A program made the position numbers and the translations under genes. Shown here piece by piece: positions 35,931 through 45,183 of a DNA stretch of 64,000 nt (its first letter is position 1; the number at the start of each line of letters is the position of its first letter). The stretch lies in assembly GCA_037718865.1 (NCBI GenBank), contig JBBJMP010000014.1:78911-142910 (forward strand), given 5' to 3'. This DNA is from JADCRZ01 sp037718865 (GTDB lineage Bacteria > Bacteroidota > Bacteroidia > Chitinophagales > Chitinophagaceae). The notes beneath the pieces were generated by a model. It was not told the origin of the DNA, did not search any database, and saw only the letters and a program-made list of their open reading frames with translations.

Positions 35931-38405
35931 ATGAAAAGCGGTTTTCCTATACTCCTTTTAAATTTGTTCGCCTTGGTTGCCTTTGCACAATCCGATAGTA
36001 GATTATGGTATCAACAACCTGCCGCCGTCTGGACGGAGGCACTGCCCCTGGGTAATGGACAATTAGGCGCCATGGTTTTCGGTAGGGTAGATGAAGAACT
36101 GATACAATTAAATGAATCCAGCTTGTGGTCGGGCGGCCCCGTAAAAACCAATGTCAATCCGGAGGCTCCAATTTACCTGGCACAGGTGCGGGATGTTTTG
36201 CTGAAAGAAGAAAATTATGAAAAGGCTGTTACCCTGACTAAAAAAATGCAAGGATTATATTCCGAATCTTATATGCCTATGGGCGACCTGTTGATCAGGC
36301 AAAACTTTAACGGCGCAACTCCTTCTTCTTACAATCGTGATTTAAATATGCAAGATGCTGTCTCTACCACCCAATTCACGGTAAACGGAACGGCATTTAA
36401 ACGGGAAATGTTCATTTCAGCCCCGGATAAAATCATGGTCATCCGTGTTACGGCAGACAAATCACGCCATTTGAATATCGATGTAAAGGCCAGGAGCTCG
36501 CTGCGTTTCGATCTTGTTCCTAACGGTAATGCTGAGTTGATAATACAGGGGAAAGCTCCTGCGCATGTGGATCCCAGTTATTATAATCCTGCCGGTCGGG
36601 AGCATGTCATTTACGGGGATACAACCGGCTGTAATGGCATGCGTTTTCAATATCGTGTTAAAGCGGTAATTAAAGATGGGCAGGTGCAAACGGATACTTC
36701 AGGCATTCATGTTGAAAACGCAAGCGAAGTGTTATTGTATCTATCCGCTGCTACCAGTTTCAATGGCTATGATAAATGTCCCGATAAAGAAGGAAAAGAC
36801 GAAAAAAGTCTGGCAGCAGGGTACATGAACAACGCGTCAAAAAAATCGTACCAAACCTTATTGAAAGCCCATCTCACCGATGTTCATAGTTATTATAACC
36901 GTGTTTCCTTCATCATACAAGATACTACCGGCAACAACAGAAATACTTCTTTGCCATCCGATCAGCGTTTGCAATCATACTCCAAAGGAGCCTACGACCC
37001 TGAAGTAGAATCCATGTACTTCAATTATGGAAGATACTTATTGATCTCCAGCTCAAGGCCGGGAGGCCCGCCGGCAAACCTGCAAGGCATCTGGAACAAA
37101 GAATTGCGTGCGCCGTGGAGCTCTAATTATACCATTAACATCAATACCCAGATGAACTACTGGCCGGCAGAAGTAACCAATCTTTCTGAAATGCATCAGC
37201 CTTTATTGGATTATTTAGAAGATTTATCTGTAACAGGGGAAGTAACGGCGAAGGAATTTTACGGGTTAAAAGGATGGGTGGCTCATCACAATTCGGACAT
37301 TTGGGGCTTGTCGAATCCGGTGGGAGACCTAGGCAAAGGGGATCCGAAATGGGCCAACTGGTATATGGGCGCAAACTGGTTGTGCCAGCATTTATGGGAG
37401 CATTACCGGTTCACGTTGGATAAAACTTTTTTACGGGAAAAGGCTTATCCGATCATGAAGTCTGCCGCTGAATTTGCCCTGGGCTGGCTTGTGGAAGACA
37501 AAGAGGGTTACCTGGTTACGGCTCCGTCCACCACTCCGGAAAACGATTTTAAAACAACACAGGGAAAAAGCGGTTCGGTATCGGTGGCTACTACCATGGA
37601 TATGTCTATCATCTGGGATCTGTTTGCCAACTTGATTGATGCCGCTGACGAGTTGGGAACAGACAAGGAATTTCGTGATCTGCTTGTTGCAAAGCAAAAG
37701 AAGGTATATCCCTTACGTGTTGGCAGTAAGGGCAATTTACAGGAATGGAGCAAGGATTGGGAAGATGTTGATCCGCACCACCGCCACGTATCGCACCTCT
37801 TTGGGTTACATCCAGGCAGGCAGATTTCACCCATAACCACTCCGCAATTTGCTGCTGCTGCCCGGAAAACGCTTGAATTAAGAGGCGATGAAGGAACCGG
37901 CTGGAGCAAGGCATGGAAGATAAATTTCTGGGCCCGTTTACTCGACGGCAACCACGCTTATTTATTGATCAGGGACTTACTACATGCGACGGGGGAAAGC
38001 GGTACAATCTATACCAGCGGCGGCGGCACCTACCCTAACTTTTTTGATGCGCATCCTCCTTTTCAGATCGATGGAAATTTTGGTGGAACGGCCGGCATGG
38101 CGGAAATGCTTCTTCAAAGTCATTTAACCGAAATCCATTTACTGCCTGCTCTTCCTGATGTATGGAAAGAGGGAGAGGTGAAGGGATTGAGGGCAAGAGG
38201 AGGATTTGAAGTTGGCATGCGTTGGAAAGATCACAGGTTAACAGCAACAACCATTAAATCCCTGAATGGGGGCAGGTGTATAGTAAGAACTCATGTAGGG
38301 CTTAAGGCGGGGGATACAAAAGTGTCTTTGCAAAAAGCGGGAAAGGATTACCTAATAACTTTTGAAACACAGAAAGGAAAACAGTACCAGCTTTCAGCGC
38401 TTTGA
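35931..38405 (+). CDS. GH95 alpha-L-fucosidase
   Basis: An 824-residue glycoside hydrolase family 95 enzyme, normal length. A signal peptide (MKSGFPILLLNLFALVAFAQ) is followed by the typical opening LWYQQPAAVWTEALPLGNG and QLGAMVFGRVDEELIQLNES. The (alpha/alpha)6 catalytic core shows NINTQMNYWPAEVTNLSE with the asparagine pair of the family, APSTTPENDF with the catalytic Glu (near residue 536) and DGNFGGTAGMAEML with the base-activating Asp. GH95 enzymes cut terminal alpha-1,2-fucose or galactose by inversion. The neighbours are a FucP-type carrier, a dehydrogenase and a dehydratase, so the released sugar is probably L-fucose or L-galactose from plant pectin or xyloglucan. Confidence 0.95.
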   Translation: MKSGFPILLLNLFALVAFAQSDSRLWYQQPAAVWTEALPLGNGQLGAMVFGRVDEELIQLNESSLWSGGPVKTNVNPEAPIYLAQVRDVLLKEENYEKAVTLTKKMQGLYSESYMPMGDLLIRQNFNGATPSSYNRDLNMQDAVSTTQFTVNGTAFKREMFISAPDKIMVIRVTADKSRHLNIDVKARSSLRFDLVPNGNAELIIQGKAPAHVDPSYYNPAGREHVIYGDTTGCNGMRFQYRVKAVIKDGQVQTDTSGIHVENASEVLLYLSAATSFNGYDKCPDKEGKDEKSLAAGYMNNASKKSYQTLLKAHLTDVHSYYNRVSFIIQDTTGNNRNTSLPSDQRLQSYSKGAYDPEVESMYFNYGRYLLISSSRPGGPPANLQGIWNKELRAPWSSNYTININTQMNYWPAEVTNLSEMHQPLLDYLEDLSVTGEVTAKEFYGLKGWVAHHNSDIWGLSNPVGDLGKGDPKWANWYMGANWLCQHLWEHYRFTLDKTFLREKAYPIMKSAAEFALGWLVEDKEGYLVTAPSTTPENDFKTTQGKSGSVSVATTMDMSIIWDLFANLIDAADELGTDKEFRDLLVAKQKKVYPLRVGSKGNLQEWSKDWEDVDPHHRHVSHLFGLHPGRQISPITTPQFAAAARKTLELRGDEGTGWSKAWKINFWARLLDGNHAYLLIRDLLHATGESGTIYTSGGGTYPNFFDAHPPFQIDGNFGGTAGMAEMLLQSHLTEIHLLPALPDVWKEGEVKGLRARGGFEVGMRWKDHRLTATTIKSLNGGRCIVRTHVGLKAGDTKVSLQKAGKDYLITFETQKGKQYQLSAL

Positions 38406-38484
38406 TCAAGCAGATTATGCCATGAAAAAAATGTAATGATCTTGGTCAACCATACACATTACTAAAACCCAAAATGAGTAAATA

Positions 38485-39735
38485 ATGTCACAGAATAAAA
38501 CCGGTTTTGCCGTAATTCTAATCACTTCTTTATTTTTTTTATGGGGCTTTGCGTTGAACCTGAACCCGATCCTGATTCCGCATTTAAAGAAGGCTTGTCA
38601 GCTAAGTGATACCCAATCTGCTTTTATTGATTCCGCCTCCTATATTGCTTATTTTTTACTGGCCATTCCTGCCGGTAAGTTTATGAAACGCTACGGGTAT
38701 AAAAGCGGAATTATACTGGGCCTCCTTTTATTTGCGGTTGGTGCCTTTTTGTTTTATCCGGCGGCGGTGACAAGAACTTACGCCTTTTTTTTAGGGGCCC
38801 TATTTATCATTGCGAGCGGCCTGGCTTTTCTGGAAACTGCAGCCAATCCATATATCACCGTGTTGGGAGACCCCGCCACCGGAACACAGCGGTTGAATTT
38901 TGCACAATCTTTTAACGGGCTGGCGGCGTTTCTCGCGCCGCTTATTGGCGGCATCTTTATCTTATCCGGAAAAACGCTATCTGCTGCAGAGGAGGCAGCC
39001 ATGTCGCCACAACAGCTGGATGAATACTTAAATCTGGAAGCTGCTGCCGTTGAAATACCGTTTATTGTTATTGGCGTTGTCGTTCTGCTGGTAGCCATTT
39101 TTTTATGGAAAACAAAACTGCCTGAAATTGTGGAAGAGGATAACTCCCTGGAAGTGGAAGGTTCTATTTTAAAGGAAAAGAACTTAATGCTTGGTGTGTT
39201 GGCGCAGTTCTTTTATGTAGGGGCCCAGGTATGCATAAGCAGTTTCTTTATTCGCTTTTCAGAAAGGGTGGCAGGCATTGAAGAAAAGCCGGCCGCCCTA
39301 TATCTATCCATTGCGTTACTCGCTTTTATGGTCGGGAGATTCGTGGGCACTTTTTTAATGAGATATATTGCACCGCCACGCCTGCTGGCATTATACAGTG
39401 TCATAAATGTTCTTCTGCTGGTTCTGGCAGTAGTAACTAACGGTATGTTCTCCGTTTATTCACTGGTTGCAGTGGAATTTTTTATGTCCATCATGTTCCC
39501 TACCATTTTTTCCCTGAGTATCCGCGGACTCGGATCAAAAACCAAAGATGGCTCATCCCTGGTTATCATGGCTATTGTAGGTGGAGCCGTTTTCCCGGTT
39601 ATTATGGGTCGGGTTTCAGACATGAGTAACATGCAAACGGCTTACCTCGTTCCTGCGCTTTGCTTTTTGGTCGTATTGTATTTTGCCGTTAAAAATTTCA
39701 GCGTAAAAAAGCTAAAGCTTGCGATGTCACACTAA
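38485..39735 (+). CDS. Sugar MFS symporter, FucP (L-fucose/glucose-galactose) family
   Basis: A 416-residue member of the FHS sugar porter family. The N-terminus SLFFLWGFALNLNPILIPHL is its hallmark, with further family strings FIDSASYIAYFLLAIPAGKF, ETAANPYITVLGDP and LNFAQSFNGLAAFLAPLIGG. Eleven to twelve membrane helices are visible. It lies 79 bases after the fucosidase and 51 before the dehydrogenase, on one strand. This context favours proton-linked uptake of L-fucose, although other members move glucose, galactose or N-acetylglucosamine. Confidence 0.88.
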   Translation: MSQNKTGFAVILITSLFFLWGFALNLNPILIPHLKKACQLSDTQSAFIDSASYIAYFLLAIPAGKFMKRYGYKSGIILGLLLFAVGAFLFYPAAVTRTYAFFLGALFIIASGLAFLETAANPYITVLGDPATGTQRLNFAQSFNGLAAFLAPLIGGIFILSGKTLSAAEEAAMSPQQLDEYLNLEAAAVEIPFIVIGVVVLLVAIFLWKTKLPEIVEEDNSLEVEGSILKEKNLMLGVLAQFFYVGAQVCISSFFIRFSERVAGIEEKPAALYLSIALLAFMVGRFVGTFLMRYIAPPRLLALYSVINVLLLVLAVVTNGMFSVYSLVAVEFFMSIMFPTIFSLSIRGLGSKTKDGSSLVIMAIVGGAVFPVIMGRVSDMSNMQTAYLVPALCFLVVLYFAVKNFSVKKLKLAMSH

Positions 39736-39786
39736 ATTATTTTGTAGGTCATGTTGCATCTGCGAAATTGAAATAGAAAAATTTAT

Positions 39787-40800
39787 ATGAAAACATTAGT
39801 GTGTATTCAACCCGGGCAATTCGAATACAGCCAGGGCGAAAAACCGGCGCTGATAAAGGGGAATGCGATTGTAAAGATCAGGCGCATAGGTATCTGCGGC
39901 ACAGACCTTCATGCATTTGAGGGAACACAGCCATTTTTTGAATACCCCCGGATCTTAGGCCATGAATTAGCTGGAGAACTAATAGCGTTCGATGATGCAC
40001 CCGGGTTTCAACAGGGTGAAGCGGTTACATTTATTCCTTATTTCAACTGCGGCCGGTGCATGGCGTGCCGTTCGGGGAAGCCAAATTGCTGCAGCAGTTT
40101 AAAAGTGTGTGGTGTACATTGTCATGGAGGAATGGTTGAATACTTGTCCGTGCCTTCCTATGCCCTTGTACATGGTCAGGGCCTGAGCTTCGATGAACTG
40201 GCGCTGGTAGAACCTCTGGCTGTAGGGGCGCACGGTGTGTACCGTGCAGGGATAACCGAAGGGGAATTTGTATTGGTAATTGGAGCGGGACCAATAGGGT
40301 TGGGAACAATGGAGTTTGCCCGTATTGCAGGAGGCAGGGTTATCGCGCTGGATATCAACGAAGATCGTTTGCAATTCTGCAAAGATAAGCTAGGCGTCAG
40401 GCATACCATACATGCACTTGCCCCGGATGTTACCGCCCAGTTAGCTGAAATTACAAATGGTGATATGCCTTCCGTAGTCATTGACGCTACCGGCAATCTA
40501 AAAGCCATCAATAACGCATTTCAGTATATGTCACACGGAGCCAGGTATGTGCTGATAGGATTACAAAAAGGTGACATCAGTTTCAGTCATCCTGAATTTC
40601 ATAAAAGGGAGGCCACATTGATGAGCAGCCGCAATGCAACCAGAAAAGATTTTGAACATGTCATTGCGTCCATGAAAAAAGGTTTAGTGGTTCCTACCAC
40701 CTATATTACTCACCGCGTTTTATTCGGGCAGGTAAAGGATGAATTTGCACAATGGCTAAACCCGGCTTATGGGGTGATCAAGGCAATGGTTGAAATATAG
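39787..40800 (+). CDS. Zinc-dependent sugar/polyol dehydrogenase (MDR)
   Basis: A 337-residue medium-chain dehydrogenase. Cys in GICGTDLHAFEG and His-Glu in LGHELAGE form the catalytic zinc site; CGRCMACRSGKPNCC gives the four structural zinc cysteines. The NAD loop is VIGAGPIGLG followed by ALDINEDRL. It resembles the L-galactonate/L-gulonate 5-dehydrogenase and L-threonine dehydrogenase branch. Given the fucosidase, FucP-type carrier and enolase-superfamily dehydratase around it, oxidation of L-fucose or of a keto-deoxy intermediate of oxidative fucose breakdown is likely. The exact step is inferred. Confidence 0.85.
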   Translation: MKTLVCIQPGQFEYSQGEKPALIKGNAIVKIRRIGICGTDLHAFEGTQPFFEYPRILGHELAGELIAFDDAPGFQQGEAVTFIPYFNCGRCMACRSGKPNCCSSLKVCGVHCHGGMVEYLSVPSYALVHGQGLSFDELALVEPLAVGAHGVYRAGITEGEFVLVIGAGPIGLGTMEFARIAGGRVIALDINEDRLQFCKDKLGVRHTIHALAPDVTAQLAEITNGDMPSVVIDATGNLKAINNAFQYMSHGARYVLIGLQKGDISFSHPEFHKREATLMSSRNATRKDFEHVIASMKKGLVVPTTYITHRVLFGQVKDEFAQWLNPAYGVIKAMVEI

Positions 40801-40905
40801 TAGTCAGATCCATCTACCGGTAAGTACAGGACAGTTACGTAATCAGAAGTATTTATTTTTAACATGCAATAAACCTGGAACGAATCATAAACAATATACT
40901 TTACC

Positions 40906-42192
40906 ATGGAAACAAACCGCCGAAAATTTATTGGAACTGCCCTTGTTAGCGGTTTGAGTGCTGCATTACCGCTATCATCCCGGGCTAAAGCTGGAGCGGA
41001 AGATGTAACGAACCGGCGTTCAGAATCGTTAAACCCACATTATGCCAGGCTCGATAAAATCCTTGCGCAGCCGGTACTGAAAAAAATTTTATTTACCACG
41101 CCGGTAATTATTCAGACTCTCGAATTACTCCGGTTTAATGACGATTTTTTATGCCGGGTGCGCTCAAAAGACGGTGCGGAAGGTTTGTCGGTAGGTAACA
41201 GCCAACAGCTAAAATCACTCTACCCGATCTTTGTACATCGCCTTCAACCATTTTTTATAGGTAAAGATGCCCGTAACCTCGACACACTGCTGGAGGAAGT
41301 GTATGTGTATGGAAGTAATTACAAACTGCAGAGTTTGGCACTCTGGGTGCCTTTGGCTACCATTGAATTTGCCATTCTGGATATGCTGGGTAAGATAGCG
41401 GGCAAACCAATGGGACAGCTGATTGGAGAAATTTATAATCCGCGGGTTGCCGTGTACTCGGCGAACAGCGATCGGAATATTTCCGTGGAAGAGACTATGG
41501 ATCGCATTCACAAACAGGTAGAAGAGTCTCAGGCCAAAGCCATTAAACTAAAGGTAGGCGGCCGTATGAGCGCTCCGGAAACTCCACCCGGAAGAACGGA
41601 AAAATTGATTCCAACAGTACGCAAGACCTATGGAGATAAAATGGTTCTTTATGCCGATTCAAATGGTAGTTATTCGGTGGAAGAGGCTATCAAAATAGGC
41701 AGGATCATGGAAGATAACCAGTATGCTTTTTATGAAGAACCTGTTCCATTCGATTGGTATGAGGAAACGAAGCAGGTGGCCGATGCCCTTACTATCCCCA
41801 TTGCCGGTGGCGAACAGGAAGCCAGTCTCCACGCCTTTCGCTGGCTCATTGCCAACAACGCCCTTGACATTGTGCAACCCGATATGTTCTATTTCGGTGG
41901 GATGATCCGTTCTATAAAAGTGGCACGGATGGCAGAAGCATTGGGAAAGATTTGTACTCCGCATATTAGCGGCGAAGACCTGGGATACATTTATATGATG
42001 CATTTTATTTCCGCCATTCCTAATGCCGGCCCTTTTCATGAGTTTAAGGGATTCGATAATGGTTTGCCTGCAACAAGTAGTACATCGTCTCTTAAGAGCG
42101 AAAACGGGATATTCAAAGTACCCACCGGACCGGGCTTAGGTGTTGAAATAGATATAGCTTACATCCAAAAGCACAAGGTTGTAAAGGGGTAA
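40906..42192 (+). CDS. Enolase-superfamily (mandelate racemase-like) sugar acid dehydratase, exported
   Basis: The protein has 428 residues and begins with a twin-arginine-like signal (NRRKFIGTALVSGLSAAL). The enolase-superfamily barrel follows with AIKLKVGG (catalytic Lys near residue 207), LYADSNGSYSVEEA, FYEEPVPFDWYEE and IAGGEQEAS holding the three acidic metal ligands, and TPHISGEDLGY with a His as in the mandelate racemase group. Members of this group dehydrate sugar acids such as L-fuconate, or racemise. Its place after the dehydrogenase fits the fuconate dehydratase step, but export by the Tat route would be odd for that, so the substrate remains open. Confidence 0.8.
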   Translation: METNRRKFIGTALVSGLSAALPLSSRAKAGAEDVTNRRSESLNPHYARLDKILAQPVLKKILFTTPVIIQTLELLRFNDDFLCRVRSKDGAEGLSVGNSQQLKSLYPIFVHRLQPFFIGKDARNLDTLLEEVYVYGSNYKLQSLALWVPLATIEFAILDMLGKIAGKPMGQLIGEIYNPRVAVYSANSDRNISVEETMDRIHKQVEESQAKAIKLKVGGRMSAPETPPGRTEKLIPTVRKTYGDKMVLYADSNGSYSVEEAIKIGRIMEDNQYAFYEEPVPFDWYEETKQVADALTIPIAGGEQEASLHAFRWLIANNALDIVQPDMFYFGGMIRSIKVARMAEALGKICTPHISGEDLGYIYMMHFISAIPNAGPFHEFKGFDNGLPATSSTSSLKSENGIFKVPTGPGLGVEIDIAYIQKHKVVKG

Positions 42193-42236
42193 TTCCGTGA
42201 TCGGAAGCTGAAATAATAATACATATACATTGCCAT

Positions 42237-43024
42237 ATGACTGCAGCAGAACGTTCCTTCCTCTTTATTGCCCTGCCATTTTTGATAGTTACATCAGTAA
42301 GTGCTGTGGCGCAACGCCAGATGGAGAACCTAGGCAGGGGTGTGGTTGCGATGAGGCAAAGCAGAGACTCTGTCTTCATCGGTTGGCGCATCCTCGGAAC
42401 TGATCCCGAAAACATCGCTTTTAACCTTTATAGGGTTGCTGGTAATGATAAATCTAAACCGGTGAAGCTCAACGGTAAGCCGATCACGCAGGGCACAAAC
42501 TTTATCGATACTAAAGCTTACTTCACGCAAACCAATTCCTGGTACGTAAAAGCGGTCATTAGCGGAAAAGAAACGGAAAGCAGTAAAACATTCAGCCTGG
42601 CTGCGGATGCTCCCGTTCGCCAATATCTTTCCATTCCACTGCAGACGCCAGCAGGGTATACACCGAATGATGCATCTGCGGTTGACCTTGACGGTGATGG
42701 TGAATACGACATCGTATTGCACCAGTCAGGGAGAGGCCGCGACAATCCTTCGGTTGGGTTTACTGATCCTCCTGTTTTCCAGGCGTATACCTTGAACGGA
42801 ACTTTACTCTGGACCATTAACCTGGGAAAGAATATCCGGGAAGAGCGCATTATACGCAATATATAGTGATGGATCTCGATGGCGATGGCAAAGCCGAAGT
42901 GGCTATGAAAACGGGTGATGGAACGATTGATGGAAAGGGAAAACCGATAGGAGATTCCTCGAAGGACTGGCGTAATAAAGAAGGAAAAATTTTGGAAGGC
43001 CCCGAGTATTTTACTGTCTTTAGC
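42237..43024 (+). pseudogene. PL11 rhamnogalacturonan lyase, N-terminal fragment with frameshift
   Basis: The fragment has the signal peptide and the family opening QMENLGRGVVAMRQ, GWRILGTDPENIAFNLYR and TPNDASAVDLDGDGEYDIVL of PL11 (rhamnogalacturonan lyase). A one-base loss near 42838-42846 breaks the frame: AHYTQYIVMDLDGDGKAEVA continues correctly in the next frame (the in-frame stop is at 42866). The fragment runs through DWRNKEGKILEGPE and ends near 43024, where the sequence becomes a different enzyme. The remaining roughly 350 residues of PL11 are gone. Confidence 0.88.
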
Positions 43025-44398
43025 GGACATTCACAGATCGGCACCCGCTTCCCTTCAGAGCGTAAAGTGGTGAAGGATCCGGTAACCGGCACGATGCTTA
43101 CTTTTCTTACAAGTACGCCTACGGATGACGCAAAGATCTATCAGACACATAACCAGTGGACATCCGATGGTCAATGGCTCATATTCCGGTCGGGCCGTGT
43201 ACGTGGCGAGGCCATGGCTGTCAACGAGATGACCGGAGAGATGGTGCAGGTCACTGAAGGTGGCTACACAGGAATGCTTAACATAGCTAGAAAGTCTATG
43301 AAGCTTTACTTTATGCGTAGTATGGATACTGCAAGGCAACGGCCGGTTAGAGACACGTCGATGCAGCGGCGGAATGCAGACTCAATAAGGCAGCGGGATG
43401 TTTCGCTTCAGATCATTGAGGTAGACCTGGCCAAAGTGTTTGCAGATAGCAAGGCTGGTAAGATGAAGGCAGCGTCCGTTTATCAACGTGTTTGTGGTAC
43501 TACACCACCGGAGCTTAGTGCAGGTGGAGATATGGCACTGGACGGAGATGAAGAATGGGCATACTTCCGTGTGGGCCGTACTGAGGCTGCCAAACACCTG
43601 GCACCTGGCACCAAAGTAGAAACAGCATTTGGTCCGCGCAATATGGGTGCGGGGCCGGCAGGTCTGGCCGGAATGAATGTTAACACAGGGCAGATAAAAT
43701 ATGTAGTGTCAGTCCCATTCCAGGTCGGGCATATCCAGACCAACCCATGGGTTCCCGGCGAGATCGTTTTTTGCTGGGAAACCGGAGGCAAGTCACCACA
43801 ACGCACCTGGACGGTAATGGCCGATGGAACAGGCTTGCGCCCGTTGTATCCGGAGGCTGACTATGAATGGGTAACCCATGAGGCTGTTATCTCCCGCGAT
43901 GAAGTGGCTATTGCCATTATGGGACACCGCAAAATACCCGGGACGAACAGCGGCATCAATGCTCCGGGAACGCCTGTTAGCGGAGCTAATCCCGGCCAGG
44001 AAACAGCCTGGGGGCCCTCAGGCACAAGAGAAAAACCTACGGGACTAGGTATAATCAATCTCAGAACCAGGGAAATGAAAATTGCCGGGCAAACGCCTGG
44101 TGGCAGCGGACTGTGGCACGTGCACGGATCATCTGACGGCAGGTGGGCTGTGGGAGACGATTTTTCCCGTGGCCTGTATCTCATCGACCGGCATACGAGT
44201 GAAATGATATTGCTTTCCACCGGTCATAGGGAGACCGCAGCAGACCATCCTCATCCGACTTTTAGTCCCGATGGTACAAAATTTCAGATCCAGTCTGCCA
44301 TGCTTTCTGTCGATAACCGCTCGATGAACATATGCATCATACCGGTACCGGAGACATGGCTGAAACGTACTTACAATAAAAGCCTCACGAACAAGTAA
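43025..44398 (+). CDS. PL22-type oligogalacturonate lyase, N-terminally fused to the PL11 remnant
   Basis: From about QIGTRFPSERKVVKDP the frame is an oligogalacturonate lyase (PL22): LTFLTSTPTDDAKIYQTHNQ, QWLIFRSGRVRGEAMAVNEM and YTGMLNIARKSMKLYFMRS are family strings. A seven-bladed propeller with a metal site near the end (GLWHVHGSSDGRWAVGDDFS, HRETAADHPHPTFSPDG) is nearly complete, about 458 residues. Such enzymes cut di- and oligogalacturonates by beta-elimination. The normal signal peptide is missing. The frame is open back through the PL11 piece to a GTG at 42866, so the product may be made without export, or not at all. Confidence 0.85.
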   Translation, partial: GHSQIGTRFPSERKVVKDPVTGTMLTFLTSTPTDDAKIYQTHNQWTSDGQWLIFRSGRVRGEAMAVNEMTGEMVQVTEGGYTGMLNIARKSMKLYFMRSMDTARQRPVRDTSMQRRNADSIRQRDVSLQIIEVDLAKVFADSKAGKMKAASVYQRVCGTTPPELSAGGDMALDGDEEWAYFRVGRTEAAKHLAPGTKVETAFGPRNMGAGPAGLAGMNVNTGQIKYVVSVPFQVGHIQTNPWVPGEIVFCWETGGKSPQRTWTVMADGTGLRPLYPEADYEWVTHEAVISRDEVAIAIMGHRKIPGTNSGINAPGTPVSGANPGQETAWGPSGTREKPTGLGIINLRTREMKIAGQTPGGSGLWHVHGSSDGRWAVGDDFSRGLYLIDRHTSEMILLSTGHRETAADHPHPTFSPDGTKFQIQSAMLSVDNRSMNICIIPVPETWLKRTYNKSLTNK

Positions 44399-44479
44399 AT
44401 GCTGCCCGTGGTTGGTGTGTCACCAACCACCAGCCCGGAGAGTGCCCAGTGCCCGTGGCTGGTGTTTGACCGCCCTTGC
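44399..44479 (+). repeat. Palindrome in the convergent gap
   Basis: A perfect hairpin with 10-base arms GTGGTTGGTG (44408-44417) and CACCAACCAC (44421-44430) surrounds a TGT loop. A partial second unit, GCCCGTGGCTGGTGTTT, starts at about 44451. It lies between the stops of convergent genes, so it could end transcription of both, but it lacks a T-run. Its form also fits a dispersed intergenic repeat. Confidence 0.6.
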
Positions 44480-44995
44480 CTAAAACTCTATCTGTCCCCT
44501 GATTTCTCCTCCCGGGTGTTTGGGCGTATGAACATTGAAATAATAAAATCCTGCCAGTAAACTATCTTCTTTAAGACTACTTCCATCGACCATCACAGAA
44601 TCGGAAAAACTGCCGGACGTTGATTTGGAAAGCAATTTTGATAAATCGTGTTTTACACCGGCATTCACTCCTTTTGCAGCTGTACCGTGTATATGTGCCA
44701 TGGAAGGCTCTCCGGTTAAGCCGCTCCATTTAACGGTATAAGTCAGCATATGATTGTCTTTGTTGTAAGATACGTCCGCAGTTCCGTTCGCACTGCTGTT
44801 ATTGGTCGGAACCTCCTGTGACGCACTTAAGGTTATCCCGGTTTTACCGACCACATTGTTACTGACCATATCGCTCCCGGTATTTTCCATAGTATTACTG
44901 TCGCTGGTTCCGGCATTATCAGCGGTGCTCGATTCGTTATTACAGGCAGACAAGACCAGGAAAGTGATTGCTGTTGAAAGGAGGATCTTTTTCAT
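44480..44995 (-). CDS. CHRD-domain lipoprotein
   Basis: The start at 44995 (MKKILLSTAITFLVLSAC) gives a lipoprotein signal with the lipidated Cys18; an upstream in-frame Met would put 39 unlikely residues before it. The 171-residue product has a low-complexity linker rich in Ser, Asn and Asp, then a CHRD domain: ITLSASQEVPTNNSSANGTA, WSGLTGEPSMAHIHGTAAKG and the end VHTPKHPGGEIRGQIEF are typical. CHRD domains are beta-sandwiches of unknown function outside chordin. The gene stands alone. Confidence 0.9.
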   Translation of the reverse strand: MKKILLSTAITFLVLSACNNESSTADNAGTSDSNTMENTGSDMVSNNVVGKTGITLSASQEVPTNNSSANGTADVSYNKDNHMLTYTVKWSGLTGEPSMAHIHGTAAKGVNAGVKHDLSKLLSKSTSGSFSDSVMVDGSSLKEDSLLAGFYYFNVHTPKHPGGEIRGQIEF

Positions 44996-45183
44996 AATTG
45001 AAATTAATTTAAGAGTGTGAGATCTGAATAATGGATTAAGAGCATCTAAATATAGAAAAATTGATCCGGACCGCAAGTGGCTAAATAACGTAATCAGATT
45101 TGTTAGGTGCAATCATTTTTTTACCTTCCTGCATTAAACCCGGGTATATGTTCTATAAAAACCAGTGGTGGTAGAAACTTGTC

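Noticed and set aside
37508..37951. 147-codon minus-strand frame inside the GH95 gene
   Set aside because: It is a shadow of the fucosidase codons; no start context, no domain, Ser/Pro/Cys-rich as usual for such shadows.
42518..43030. 170-codon minus-strand frame across the PL11 remnant
   Set aside because: It is antisense to recognisable PL11 coding sequence and has no protein features of its own.
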